From positions 65,160 to 129,159 of the forward strand of contig NMRA01000763.1 in the NCBI GenBank assembly GCA_002633005.1: a DNA stretch of 64,000 nt, read 5' to 3'. The stretch is from Phoronis australis (Eukaryota; Phoronida; Phoronidae). The notes under the pieces are model-generated. The model did not search any database. It was not told the DNA's origin and saw nothing but the letters and a program-made list of their open reading frames with translations. Numbering within the stretch: position 1 is the stretch's first letter; each line of letters opens with the position of its first letter. Of this stretch, positions 1 to 13,400 are shown piece by piece. Position numbers and translations under genes: made by a program.

Positions 1-72
1 TTTGACAACAAGTTCATGAAAATCGGTTGGGCAGAGACAGATTTATGAGGAAAAGCATTACTCACAAGCATC

Positions 73-107
73 AAATGGCGGCCATTTTGAAAAATGGCCG
101 CCATTTT
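73..107. repeat. GC-rich inverted repeat (AAATGGCGGCCATTTT palindrome)
   Basis: Two 16-base arms, AAATGGCGGCCATTTT and its reverse complement, are separated by a few bases. The same ATGGCGGCC/GGCCGCCAT motif recurs in the terminal inverted repeats of the transposon at 30.6-33.3 kb, so this is probably a relic of a related element end. No gene lies in the first 600 bases. Confidence 0.5.
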
Positions 108-671
108 GGAATTTTAGGTGGCTAGTCGGGTAGATCTGTTGAGTATACCTTAGGATGTCACCATGCCAATTTTGGTGCTTGTATCATCAAATGCATGATT
201 TTTCCACTATCTGCCCCGCTATAAGTATAGGCTCTCCCGCGATATCCCTGGCGACCGGCAGTGGCGCTGCGCAATACGACTCAGTTTCTTCGTCTGCTCC
301 ACTGTGCAATGAAGAAAATTTACTTCATTTTTAAAGAAAATGGAACCTGAGTGACGATGAAAAAACAGAAACTTCTGGTAAGATGTGAATTTTAATTGAA
401 GCCTTAGTGAATCCCTCAGAAACTCATAACTCTCTCTTTGACAAACACTAATTTAAGACGATTTCCAAAGCCATCCCGTCATTATTGCCAACACGAAAAA
501 CGGATTAAGGGCTTTTGGGCATTTGAAGACTATTTTAAATACAACAAATTTGTTAAGAACCGATTGCACAAAGTATGAAACGTGTATTAAGCATTACAAA
601 AAGAAGTGGGTTTCGCGTGCAAACGCTGTGGACCATAAACAAGTAGGTCTCTTAGTAAACGATTAGTGGTT

Positions 672-745
672 AAATAGTGGTGGTTTAGTGGTAAAGCACG
701 CGCACTCCATTCGCCAGGTTGTGAGTTCGAGTCTCCGGTACCTTG
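672..745 (+). repeat. tRNA-derived SINE-like head
   Basis: The segment has a Pol III A-box-like stretch (TGGTTTAGTGGTAAAGC) followed about 40 bases later by a B-box-like GAGTTCGAGTCTC. The acceptor-stem halves do not pair and no CCA-adjacent end is recognisable, so it is read as the promoter head of a short interspersed element or a decayed tRNA copy, not a working tRNA gene. Confidence 0.45.
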
Positions 746-1303
746 CAGTTTCTCCTGTTTGACACGTTCTCCTTTTTTGCCTTTTTTCTTGTATAATACT
801 TCAGGAATCAAGGAAAATGCTTGATTTTTAGAGGAAAAAACAGAAAAATTACCTGGTGTTATGCGCATCTACAATCGTGGTTGGCGCAAATGCTTATAGC
901 CGGACAAAATGTTGCCCCCCCCCCCCAAATAAAAATAACCTAAGAGTGGTCGCGCGCTAAAATCAATGGCAAATCCACCCAAGAAAAGTTGAGGTGCAGA
1001 CTAAATTAGATCCCGTCACGTTTGAGCACATCCTCCAAGAACTCACAAAACCAGTCGCATTGTCTCAGAAAGGTAGTTTCTATTCCTTGAAAGTGCATAA
1101 TTTGCAATCTTTCCAATTATGGCGCGTTCACGAGTAATGGCGACTAAGTTATTTGCGACATCGGTAGGAACTTCACGAAAGCTTTCTTTAGAGCTCAGTT
1201 TTTGGCTATATATAATATCACTTTCGGAAAACCTTGGTCCCTTTCTGGACTGGTCTGAGTGAGGGCACTGGGTTTTTCTTTAAAGTAGCTCAGCACTTAA
1301 ATC

Positions 1304-1309
1304 TTTATT
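1304..1309 (-). terminator. polyadenylation signal of the allene-oxide-synthase-like gene
   Basis: AATAAA on the minus strand, about 205 bases past the TGA stop at 1514-1516. It is the first canonical hexamer I noticed downstream of that gene, so the 3' UTR is probably a little over 200 bases. Confidence 0.5.
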
Positions 1310-1513
1310 ACATAATTATAATGCAATACGTAACAGTAACTTGTTAATCCCTTAAGTCACGAGAATGGCATCATCTAATTTCTAAACAGATAATCTGAAC
1401 CAACTCGGGATTTATGAACTTAAAATGGACATCAGCCGTACCGACATCACTGTTAAGCACTCGCTGGTAACTTGCGTGAAAACTAGCAAGCACTTGGAAC
1501 GTGCACTCTGGAC

Positions 1514-4357
1514 TCAGCGCCCCGTCCGAACTCTCTGCACAGAGGGGTAGACTTTGGTCCGGATGTACTGTATACTTTTGTAGTCCCATTCGTCAGTGGG
1601 AACCGGCGTTTTCAGACACGCAGGAATATTTCCTGGGAAGAAGACCAATGATTTGAGGTGGTCTGCGTCAATAGCCGAGTCGAGATCCACGTCAATCAAA
1701 TCCAACCACGGGTATTCATTTTCGTTCCAAGGTCTTGAAAGGTTAAACGCTTCGTCGTCCACATCATCGCGTATCTGAATCTGAACAGCATAGCGGACGT
1801 TGCCTGTTTTAACTCGCTCAAGGAAATCATCGCGAAGATAAGACTGACTTCGAGTATCTCCGGGCTCTGCATCTAAGTTCCTGCAAATTAAAATCCGAAA
1901 ACTATGTGAAGTTGTTCTTGGTGAATTGCAAGTTTCAAGGGTTCCACACCACGTTCAGTGCAGTTACCTGTGCCAGCCTATTGTCTAACTAAACTTACAC
2001 ATAACCCTGGAAAATGTCAAAGCGCTAGATGACTTACATGTACTTTCAATTGGAACATCAAACAAAACCCAGTGATATCAACAGAAATTAAAAATCTTTC
2101 CGAAAAAACCCTAAAAATACCTGGTGAGCAGACTGAATTCAGTCTCAGTGGCAGAGAAGCATTTTCAATATTGCAATTTAATCTGATTATCGCGTTAGAG
2201 GCCTCTTTAAGTAAGGGATACAAGCACAAAAAATTCTAGAGCAAAAGCAGGATGCTGAAAAAACTGAAACCTGTTTTATCTGTGACTGCGATCGTTCTCG
2301 AAGTATGATGAATCGTGTGCGACCTCGCTTTGATTAATTTCCCTGTGGTTCGTAAATTATTGGAGTGGACTGTGGTGGTTACGTGCCCAGTCATGCCGTT
2401 GAAAACAGGCGTTGTTCTATGCATGTTTCTGTTTTGATAATTTCGCGTAAAGCATAACCAGGAACACCTAATCAATGATATGTAGGTACATGTACGCGCT
2501 TCCTGTTTTCAGAAAATATATTAGTGCAGACTTAATGTCTGTATGTTTTATAGCTTTACCGCTTATAGACATGCAGTTTGTTAAATTCAATTGTATTCTA
2601 AGGCTATTCTCAAACTGTCGCCTCTGGATAGACATACAATAATTACCAAATAATTCAAAAGGGGACAACGAAGGGCACTAGTTACCTAGGTTGAGCGTTT
2701 ACGACCATAAGCACTTATTTTTGTATTTTCACCTGAATAAGTCAATTTGCCTTTCAAGACTCAGGTACCCACAATCCTTCGGATCCTCCGGCTGGCGGTC
2801 ACCCGGAATCACGCGGAATCTCACCCACCGTACAACACCATCGTCAGCTATAAATTCGTGCGTTGGCCAGTAGAGATAATAAAGTCGTGTCAAGGACACT
2901 GGGCCTATGCGTAATGCATCGGCGTAGGACATTAGTCTGAAAACAAAGAAACGCATTGTGGAACCGATTACGATCTTTATGCACTGTAATAGAACAATGC
3001 AGTAAGAAATAAACACGAAAAAACTGAGACTACTGCTTTGCTCATTGGAAATAATATACTCTCTACTGAATTTCTCATTGGAAATAATATACTCTCAGGC
3101 CTCTCCAAATGTATATTTCTCTAGCTGTTTTTCCGGTCACTGGTGTCATACCCAGAGAAAAGATTACACACTGTATGTCAGTCATAGAACCTAGTCACAA
3201 ACAAACCCACTAGTTGAAAAAGGAACCTTCGTCGAACAAGCGTTTCAAAGGAAAAAGCACCTTTACACATGCGCATGTTTAGCTCCAAGTGCTTGAAGAG
3301 TAGGACATCTGGTGTCGAAGGACGATCCAATAGTGTCTATGAATAGATTGCGTTGTTACTGAGATGCTACAGTACGTAAGTCAGAAGGTGGTTGCGCATT
3401 GTACAAAATTTCGCGAATATCAATCTAATTAATGTTTCGACTTGGGAGTATGATACTAAATTAGCTGCTTCAAGGTCAGGAGTAATCCATTGATAAACTG
3501 CATGTCACATTTGTATAACACGTGTTTGTCACGAATTAAGTATTTGCAGGTCTTTAATCAATAAAATATATTGTAGTCAGACTGGTAACTTGTGATCATT
3601 TGAGAATTGCAGGTGGTATTATTTTGAATGACTGGTATGAAATGCACAGATCCAGATCGAAAACTTACATAATAGGAAATTTTCTTGCGTTCCTTTCGAT
3701 ATCTTCATATTTTCGCCCTTTGACAGTACACATTAAAGTTTTCAGGTTGAAAAAGGAACTCAGCCGACCTGTATTAGCCATTATATCCCATTCTTTTCCA
3801 TTGGTGGCGTCGACAAACTTGACTGACAAAGAATATCCGCCTAGACCACGATCGTCATTCAGCCGTGGCCCAAACCTACCGTGGCGTATCACAACATCGA
3901 ATGTTTTACCTGAAAAACACGGTTAGTTACATGTATATCATTGCACTGGCACAACAAGACAAGTGCTTTTTGTCCTTAGCTTCTCACTGAGGCATTTGCA
4001 GTTCTTTGATTATTAATTTATCCTTTGACATGTTATTTATTTTGTTCATTATTTATTTTAATGCGTTTCTTATATTCGTAACCACCGTACAGCGTACAGA
4101 AGAACAATGTGATGCATGCTGTAAGCATTACCTCTGCAGCCGGGATGTAAAGACACACCCCATTCACACCGGAATCGACTATAGTCACACGGGTAATTAT
4201 TATGTTGTTAAAAAAATCCTAAAATCCTCATAATTCAAGCCCTTATAGTAAATTACCCTATCTACGTTATGATCGTTATGATATTCAGAAAGTTCATCTT
4301 TGGCCATTGTAAGCAGGGAGGTCTTGGATTTAACCCAGCTCTACATGTATATGTACA

Positions 4358-4414
<57 letters not shown>

Positions 4415-7400
4415 CACGTTTCGTTAAGCAAATAAGGATATTAATCATATGTTTGACCCCACTTTTTGAGATATATAAGGCGACTAACGACAGGTGGCAT
4501 CATCCGACTGGGTCAGTTACTTTGTGGGTTGAACCAAAATCAAAGATGTTATTGCATCAACAAAAATGAGTTCAAGTACACGCAATACTAGCTTTAAGCT
4601 TAGGAATGTACATGTATGCTTAAAACCTCGGCATTCAAGTGATACCAAGGATTCTCAATGTTACACAATTGCTAGTTCTGTGAACAATCCGAGCAGAGTA
4701 AGATAAAAGCTTTTGCCAAATTAGTGCGCAAAAATAAAATCTTACTCAACACCATCTTCGAGCATGAGACTTGGTATTGAGAATTCAAGTGATACTGAAA
4801 TTATTAAACATGCCGCTACAATGATTTTTTTACAAGCAAGCTGTTTGTTATTGGCTATCATATGTGACATACCAGCGTGAACGACGATAGACTGAAGGCG
4901 TTCTAAAATTAAGTTAAACAATTGTAAGAGCACCTCAAATCATTGCACCATTGTGCTGTTTGTGTCGTTCTTAAGACTGTGTTTGTTTGGAACACTTCCG
5001 TTTTGATATTTAACTATCGTGAGTTCATTTAACCCGATAATCTTTCGATTCATTATTTAGTTTATCTGGCGTGACGACAGCCAAATGGCTAAAACCGAAG
5101 CTCCGAAACAATGGGCGTTTACTACAACGTAATATGAAGGCGGGAAGCAGAATTTGTAAGTGTACATCTTCTCGGTAATTGTTGGATATGACGTGACCGA
5201 ATTTCGACAACCAGTTTTCTCCACTGAATAACAGGCATCAAACTGTTTTTTTCAAAATACGCAGGCACGTCATATTTCAATACTGCCCATCCTCTCATTA
5301 GACCCCAGTTTGTGCAACTTTTGTCGATGGCGTTCCTTGGCTAAATAAAACTGCCGCTGCCTCCCAACTACGTGGTCAGGCCAACCATCCCGAATACACT
5401 CCAGAACCGCAGCGGAGTTCTAACCGACATGACACTGAATCATTTAGAGCTCTTGCTGGAAAAAAGCTGACTGTGAAGTCATCCCAACTCCATCCAGGAC
5501 ATTTGGCAAGAGTCTGGCAACATTTCGGCTTCGTATCCACAAGAGCACACTACATAGATCTGGGAGCCATATATTTAGATCTCAGTGAACGTTCTGACGA
5601 CCTATTACAGCGTCTCACTGTATTATTCGAGAACAATTTGCAGTAGTTGCCGTCGGATGGTCGGGTGTGGCAAAAAGGAATCGACATCCACGAAAATAAG
5701 ACTCCCTCTCTCGAAAATGCAATCGTGTTTTATGGCTACATCTAATCAACTGCATCAAGACTGAAATTTCTCAGAGTATTGACTCTCTACTTGATGAACT
5801 TAGGTGCATCAAGGGCACTTGTGGCAGATTTAGGGGGGGGGCAAGGGGACCATGCCATCCCCACTTAAAATTCTTCCAGATTCCCTTTGACATTTCGGGG
5901 GTGAGAATGTGTGATGGGCAAAATTGGCTAATGCTATGTCCTGCTCTCCCCAAATGAAAATCCTGGAAAAGCCCTGTAACCAGGTCTAAGGCAGCGCAAC
6001 ATTGTGCCCCTCGTCCTGCGTTTTATACACTAGCGCCCAACGCACTTCTTCAGATAGCTTCTCGTGTCAGTGCCCGTTTTTCCCGCAACAACAAACGCGC
6101 CTTTCTCAAAGTACAACTCTACCAACGTTGACGACGACACCGGAAAGACTCCCCCACAACAAACATCATTTTACGACCACTGCTGTCCTGACTCCGCTGT
6201 CACGCTTCGTGATCACATATTCCAATCTCCTCATCTCGACATATTTGTTGGTCAAACCCACATGCGTTCGACATTTGATTGTCATGTGACAGGAAACGAG
6301 TTTAGCGGATCGTGTGCACGATCATTGGTCGCGAAAGTTCGTAAAAATTGTCAAACCGCCTTCATGACTAGTCTTTACACGTGGAAACTATCCCTTCTTT
6401 TTCGGCGTTCTTGTTATCGAGTCCCTTGACGTAGACGTTTTGACATTAACTTCATTGATGACTTAAACTGAAATTTCAGTACGACCTGCTCGCAAGGCGA
6501 TCACGTTGGCTGACGGATCAAAGTACACCAACGGCCAACCGGTTGACAAAACCCTACGACCCACTGCGCGACTGTCCCACGGATTGCGTGCTCGCACTCA
6601 AGAGATAGCCATTTAGTTTGGTGATTATCTTGAGTTGGAAGCGACGTCTGATTTTACCGATCCTGAACCAGGTACTGCCTTTGAACCTTGCACCGACTGC
6701 ATCTGCCTCTGTTCTACGGATCACAACTTGCCATCCTTGCCCCGACTGATGGCATGATTCTCTTGTTCATCAACACCGATGAATCACGATTTTTGCAAAG
6801 AGATCAACAGTTTCGCCAATTGCACACCGTGCTTACTCCTTCAGAGGTGTCAGCTGGATCCCTGACCCTGTGTACGCCTATCAATTCAAATTACCTTGGA
6901 TCACCATTGCTTGTCTCCGTTGATCCCGTCAATGTTTTGCATGGTGCAGATCGGGACAGGCTCTACGCCCTGCTTTGCGAATTCGCTCACGTGCTCGATC
7001 CGCAATATCCCGGGTACAACGGCGCCGCAGGTCCATTTGAGGCAGTTGTCAACATGTATCTCCTGGAACTGCAACAAAAATTCACCGAGTTGGGTGCTAC
7101 TTGGAGTTTGCGTCCATCCAGAAGATGCTGGTACTACAGTAGATCGTCCCACAGAAGTTTAAATACAGCACTTGAAAATATTGGCCGGTACGCCAAGCCA
7201 CAATGATCTCTCATGCCTGACGTACACTCGTGCTTTGGAAGATTGCACGACGGAAGCTCACCGTTAAGACTGATCTTACGAATACTTTCTAACAAATTCC
7301 TTTGTCACGATATTCCATGAAGTAGTGTGACTCATCCACAGCATTCCAAGGTATTGGTGTCTAGGCATGCTGCACCATTGGCATGCCCGGTTCAAAAGAG

Positions 7401-10400
7401 CTGACCAAGCTTACTGATGACCTCTACTGTGGCGATCAGATTATCATAGACTTGATGATCAACTGGAAAAGCTGCTGTCCTCATTGTCGAAAGCCCATCT
7501 CCGTCTTTTTTCTACGATGATTGTCATAATACCATAACGCACAGAGGTACTCGGCTGGATTTGGGAGATGGGTACTTTGCAAGCTAGCCCACGTCGCATA
7601 GCTGCTCTCTCGTCTTTTGCCAAACCTAGCACTGTCTGACAGATGCGATCCTTCATCGGGGACGTGAAAGCTATGACGATAGTCATGCCTTGCTGCGTAT
7701 CTTTCATCACCCCACTGGACATCGCTATATTTGGTTGCAAATCAAAAGATTTCATTGTCAGGGCCGATGTTTTACAGGTTGTCTTCTTCTCGGCCCAACA
7801 GCACTGTCCACACATCACACTAGACACTTTACCCAGACCAGACGACCGACCACCTATGGATTGTCACAGACGCCTGCGCCAAATACCTAGGCATCGCTGG
7901 TACGCTATATCTCTCTCGTGAAGGCAAGCCACGAAAAAATGAAACCAAAACAGGTAAATTGTCTCCCATGCAAAATTTAGGCTCTCGTCATAACCTCCTC
8001 CGTCAAACATCCTGCAAGCAATGCTTACAAGCTTTCAAGAGGGTCTGCATAGGAAAATTTCCAGTGATTCCTCGTTTGTCGGTGTGGACCGGTTTTCAAA
8101 ATTAAAACAGTGTACGTCCCAGAAACCGTTTTCTATAACTTCCCCGCAAAAGGTTGCCAGCAGACTGGCTGACAACTTCATCATAGTGCCAGGAAATTGG
8201 AGTTTAGTTTAGTCAGTATTTACAATGTACACAGTTAATTCATTTATAAGTGAAATGTTTCTGTGTTCAGACTGTCTTCACCCAGTGATCCTTACCTGGT
8301 TTAAAGTAGTCCGTTGCTGGCATAACCGTGTTCTCTAACACAGTTGCACGCCCTCTAGCGCCAATACCAACCGGATGAGACAGTCTTACTTTCTTTATCC
8401 AAGCAGCGAAACATAGTTTTAGGGCAAGAGAAGTACATTTCCTGTTTAGACTTCTCAAACTCCCTCTGCTCGCACAACAGCCTTCCAAGTGAACCTGATG
8501 AGTTATGAAAATGAGGTTAAATTAGGACTTGATTCGCAAACTTTAGTATTAGCAGGAAGAGATAACCAAAATCCTGGTTATCTCTTCCTGGTATTAGCTA
8601 CATTCATTTGCCGTCAGCAAGTTCGTCAATGTTGCTTCGGTCTGGTTTGTAGCCCGAGATGTTTTCACAGTTCAACAGCAACATCCGGAAATGTTCGTTA
8701 ACATAACTGCATGCTCCGAGGGGGTCATTCGTATTGACAAGGTGCTTGCAGGCTTGTACCAAATATAGCGGACTACCTTTTCAGCCAGTTCTGCGGTACC
8801 CACACGGCGTTCAATAGGCATTTCCATTTCGTCCCCGTAAAAAGCCCACTCCATTGGCCTCAGCCCTACAAAAGGCGCAGTAACCGTCTTCCTGCCCGCA
8901 ATATGCATCACAAAAGCGAGTGGGAATTAGTAGACATGGCACTCGCAATAGGGGGTTTCTCAGGATGTTTTGGTACACGCCGGCAGGTACCTCAAAAAGC
9001 AGGAATAACTAATGACCTCATTTACCCAACGAGTATTGTTGACAGCAGGACATGCTTGGAGTCATGGACGGATCGGCCTACAATGGCAGCCACATAACAA
9101 AAACGTTTTTAGCTCTCCGTTAACAGAACATTTCTTCGTAAAAAGAGAATTACCTTAGGCTTTTTGCATTGCAAGATTGTTGCCAACATATCAGTCACCG
9201 ATAACATTGCTTCATGAAGTCTTTTGGACAGTAGCCAAGCACGCCACGACAATTTAAAACTGCTAGTACATATAATACATCATCGTAAAACATTAAATAT
9301 CCAACCATACCTCGAACTGGTTTTCTACAAGTTGGTCAAAAGTTGCATCGCCGTATTTTGCCCGCAGGATGGCGTACATGGTGTTAGTCCATCCTGCGAT
9401 GTCCGGAAGGTAACTGCAAATTGAAGTCAAAGGCGTTTTCCTCAAATTATCGGCTAACGATTGTTTTTGTGCTTCACCACCGATTTTTAAATAAAGCTTT
9501 TACTTACTTGTGACGCTTAGTTCACCTTAACAAATCATATATTAACACATGGATGGGTCAAAGGTCAGGGATCGTGCAAAGGTTTGACACAAGTTAGCCT
9601 CAGAATTAATTGATTTCTGAATGCATCTCTTGACAGTTTACAATAAAACAGCAGTTGAAGCCTCTGGATGTCACAGTCTACACTTAGAGGGCGGTGACTG
9701 GGCCACCGAGGTCACAACGGACTGTTTTAACTGCAATCAGAAATACTCTGACCTAAACAATAAAGGATGATGGCCTGCCACAGCGGTAAGGCATGGCCAT
9801 GGTGCGTCAGTATTGTCTGTCGAGCTACTAAAGCGATTTTTGTTAATATTTCCCAGTACATATTTGTGTATGGAATCCAGTCTCACTTGAGAGTAAAATA
9901 AGATGTTGATGATGGCGTGGTTGTTGAAAGCCTGTTATACACTCGATCGCCAAGCAACGAAATCTGTACCTATGTACATGTACTATTAATTGACACGATA
10001 TTATCACATTCATCGAGCCAAAACGATTGCAAAACATTCAATGGATGAAATAGATCGTTGCTGGGTTCACAGGAATACTTCAGTTTTCAGAACTTCAGAA
10101 TCGTCTACCGTAGAATTCTTTTTTCCAAAAAGTATTCCCAAAATCATCTCGGAGCAGAAATGGACATTGTTTTTTTACCGAGTGCGAGCAAGTATTCTTC
10201 CACGTGAAGCAAAATGTTCTAGAACACAGAATAATAGACATTTTCCTGAGTTCGCACAAAACTAAAACCTAAAACATCAATAATAATGATATCGTTTGAG
10301 AATACAAAGATTAGACACTGGCCCGGACTCTCAGCAGAGATAAAGATGTGGACGTCATCCCAACCTATCTGGCCACCACGGCCTAACTCTTGACTGCACC

Positions 10401-13400
10401 ACTGATCATTGAAACTGGTTTGACATGAGTAAAAGATATACCCACACCACTTAAGGTGATTTATATTTTTTTGATTAAGTGATCAAGCGAAAATATTTCA
10501 CATCATTGCGATAATTTTCAAAACAGCTAACACCAGAGCCAAATAAACGTTTTGGCTAACATATTTGAGTATTAGGACAGTTTTTTAGCTAAACGCTGAA
10601 ACCAATCACCTTACCTGTCTCTCTCAGAGATACCATTTTCGGTGATTTTCTCCAGGATAGAGGCTGTCGTTGATTCTGACGCGTTCGACACGGTGTTCCT
10701 TTTCCTGTTGAAAGTAGGTAGAAGGAGAATACGGTAGTTTGAGAAATGACATTATTCTTGAAATATTGTTGGGAGTGAGAGGAGTAGCTTATTGTAAGTT
10801 TATTGTATCAGAATAGCAATAACTTCAACTTCTGGAATGCATGACTGGTTTTCAAATTAGGTGTTTTTTCGAGAAAACGGCGAATGTATTGAAGCAAACT
10901 AATTGTCTCAGAAAATAGTTGATAGCTTAGGTGCTGAACTTTTTTGATTTGCTTTCACAATGTATGCTGCAAATTTATTAAGGTTTGTTATTTTGATACT
11001 ATGAGTTTCGTTTTTTTCGAAAATAAGTGGTATGTGCATGTTATTAAGTTTAGATTTGGTTTAACATATTTTTTTCAACAAAAAAGACACAGACCAGGTA
11101 AAAAATCAATAAATTTACCCTCATGGTTTCATCTAGAATTTTTCGGCTCGGTACTTTTAGATTTCATATTTCATGTCGACACCGGAAGTAGAATCACCGA
11201 CCCTTTTGTAGTGAAATTACCCTCTGACACAGCACCACTTATAACCAAAAGTGGCCATGTGGAACCATGATGAACGACAGACGGAATTCTGCGTGTGGGC
11301 ATCAATGCCGGCTGTCATCATAACATTCTCCAACTAAATAGAACTACATGTACCTTTTTTTGACCCGGATATTCATATGGAGGACAATCAGAAACCTCTT
11401 GTATGGTAGTTACATTGGCTCAAAACGTGAATTTTGACGAACTGACACATCCAAATAGGTTGGTTGTACTTACATTGCAATTATTTTAAATGAAATAAAA
11501 TAACCTAAAAGATAAGCAATATATTTAATCACACAGTTTTTATTTTTAAAACATACACGCAAATGCACATGACAGGGAAAAGGAAACAACTTTGCCCAAG
11601 AAAATAAACATGGCCGTACAATAGTCTAGTTAATAAAAATGATATTGAGAAACTTGTGACGAAGTGAGATATGTTAACAAATACACAACATACATCTACA
11701 TAAGTGCTGCATATCAACACATATAAATACCACAACTTCTATCTTACATAATATACAAATGTTTAAGTTGTAAGCTAGTTGGTTAACAAAATATGATGAA
11801 CAAAATACTTATTATTGGGGTAGAAACAGACCAGAACCATTGTGATAACAGGAGAAATTATACATACCTTTAATCGCATTTGTTTGGGCCAAAATATGAG
11901 TACAAACTTTAAAATCAGCGAATATGTAAACAACGACAACAACAACAAAATACTTATTATTTGAGGTAGAAACGGACCGTTACAATTGTGATAATAGAAG
12001 AAACTGATGCATACCTTTAATCACATTTGTTTTTGGCCAAAAATGAGTACGAACTTTAAAATCGGGGCATATGTAAACGACGGCATATTTATGGACGTTT
12101 GGGTTTATAGTCTCCCAAGGAAAAATTCACAATATTTCAATCAGGTGACACCGGTGTAGAACACAGTGTACAGGCACACAACAGATAAAAATCGAAACGT
12201 TGATCAATATTTCGCTTACATTTGCGCTGATTTTAAAGTTGGTAAGCATACCTTTAAGCCTGGTATTTAGGTCATGGCAGAAATATAATTTATCACCTCT
12301 ATACTTTCATATTCCAATATAATGTAGTACATAGGTTTTTCTGATTTTCTGATATACAACTTATTTTAATGGCTCTTTTGCTTTTGCCATCCAGTCATAA
12401 CCAAAATACCAATTACAGTCAGTTAACAAGTGAATAAATAGTATCAAAAAATATTCTTTTGCTCAGGCTAAAATGCTAAGATCCTGAAATTAAAACTATA
12501 CAGTAAATCTGGCTCAAGCACCAACTATTTTATTTTATTTATTTATTTATTTATTTATTCTAATATTTAAAATGAGGGTAGCCTATTCAAGTGACAGCAC
12601 TGCTTTTACGGAGGGACCTCAACAACATAATGTAATACAGTAAAATATAATAGGATAAAGTAGTTAAACAGTAACTAGATACAGGTAACAAAGCAGCAAT
12701 TAAAACAGGTTCATGAGGAAACTTTGACCAAAAGGGATGAAGTAAAGAGATGATACTAAATAGTGAGAGCATGTACAATAATGAAAAATGACATAATTAA
12801 GAAAGGTAAGGTGTTAGAATGGGTAAGTAAATTACAGCCACTTTTTAAAATTAATTCTGGCAGTAGTAATTGAATTGGGTCGTTTATTAGTTTCTAGGCT
12901 AAGAGAGATTCATATTGCAGCAGCAGCATAAATGAAAGATGTCTTGTCGATCTCGGTTTTATTGTTTTTAAAAGAAACGTTACCTGCAAAAGAAGAATGT
13001 ATAAAGCATATAGCTTGAGTGCTACTGAATTTGTGGCCAAAATATGTTGAAGCTAAGCCATTGACACATCTGTTACATGCAACAGGCAGAGAGAAGTTTA
13101 TTTCATATTATTTTGATACAATGTGAAACTTGAGATTGCATCAACTTATTTAACATCAGAATTACTTAATAATTACTGAAACAAAGTATACACTAAACGT
13201 CATCAGCATAGCATGTGCATCCAGCATGTACAATAACATACTTTATAAACCCCTTTTAATATCATACAACACTTATTTAAGTTTAGATCAGTTACAAAAC
13301 AAACAGCAGCAACAAGTCATTGGCCTGGTCCACAACATTAGAAATGAACCTGAAGGTCACACCAAAAAGAAATAAGCAGATCATGATAGAAAAGATAACC

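Noticed and set aside
672-745. Functional tRNA gene
   Set aside because: A and B boxes are present but the acceptor stem does not pair; the same applies to 21831-21893.
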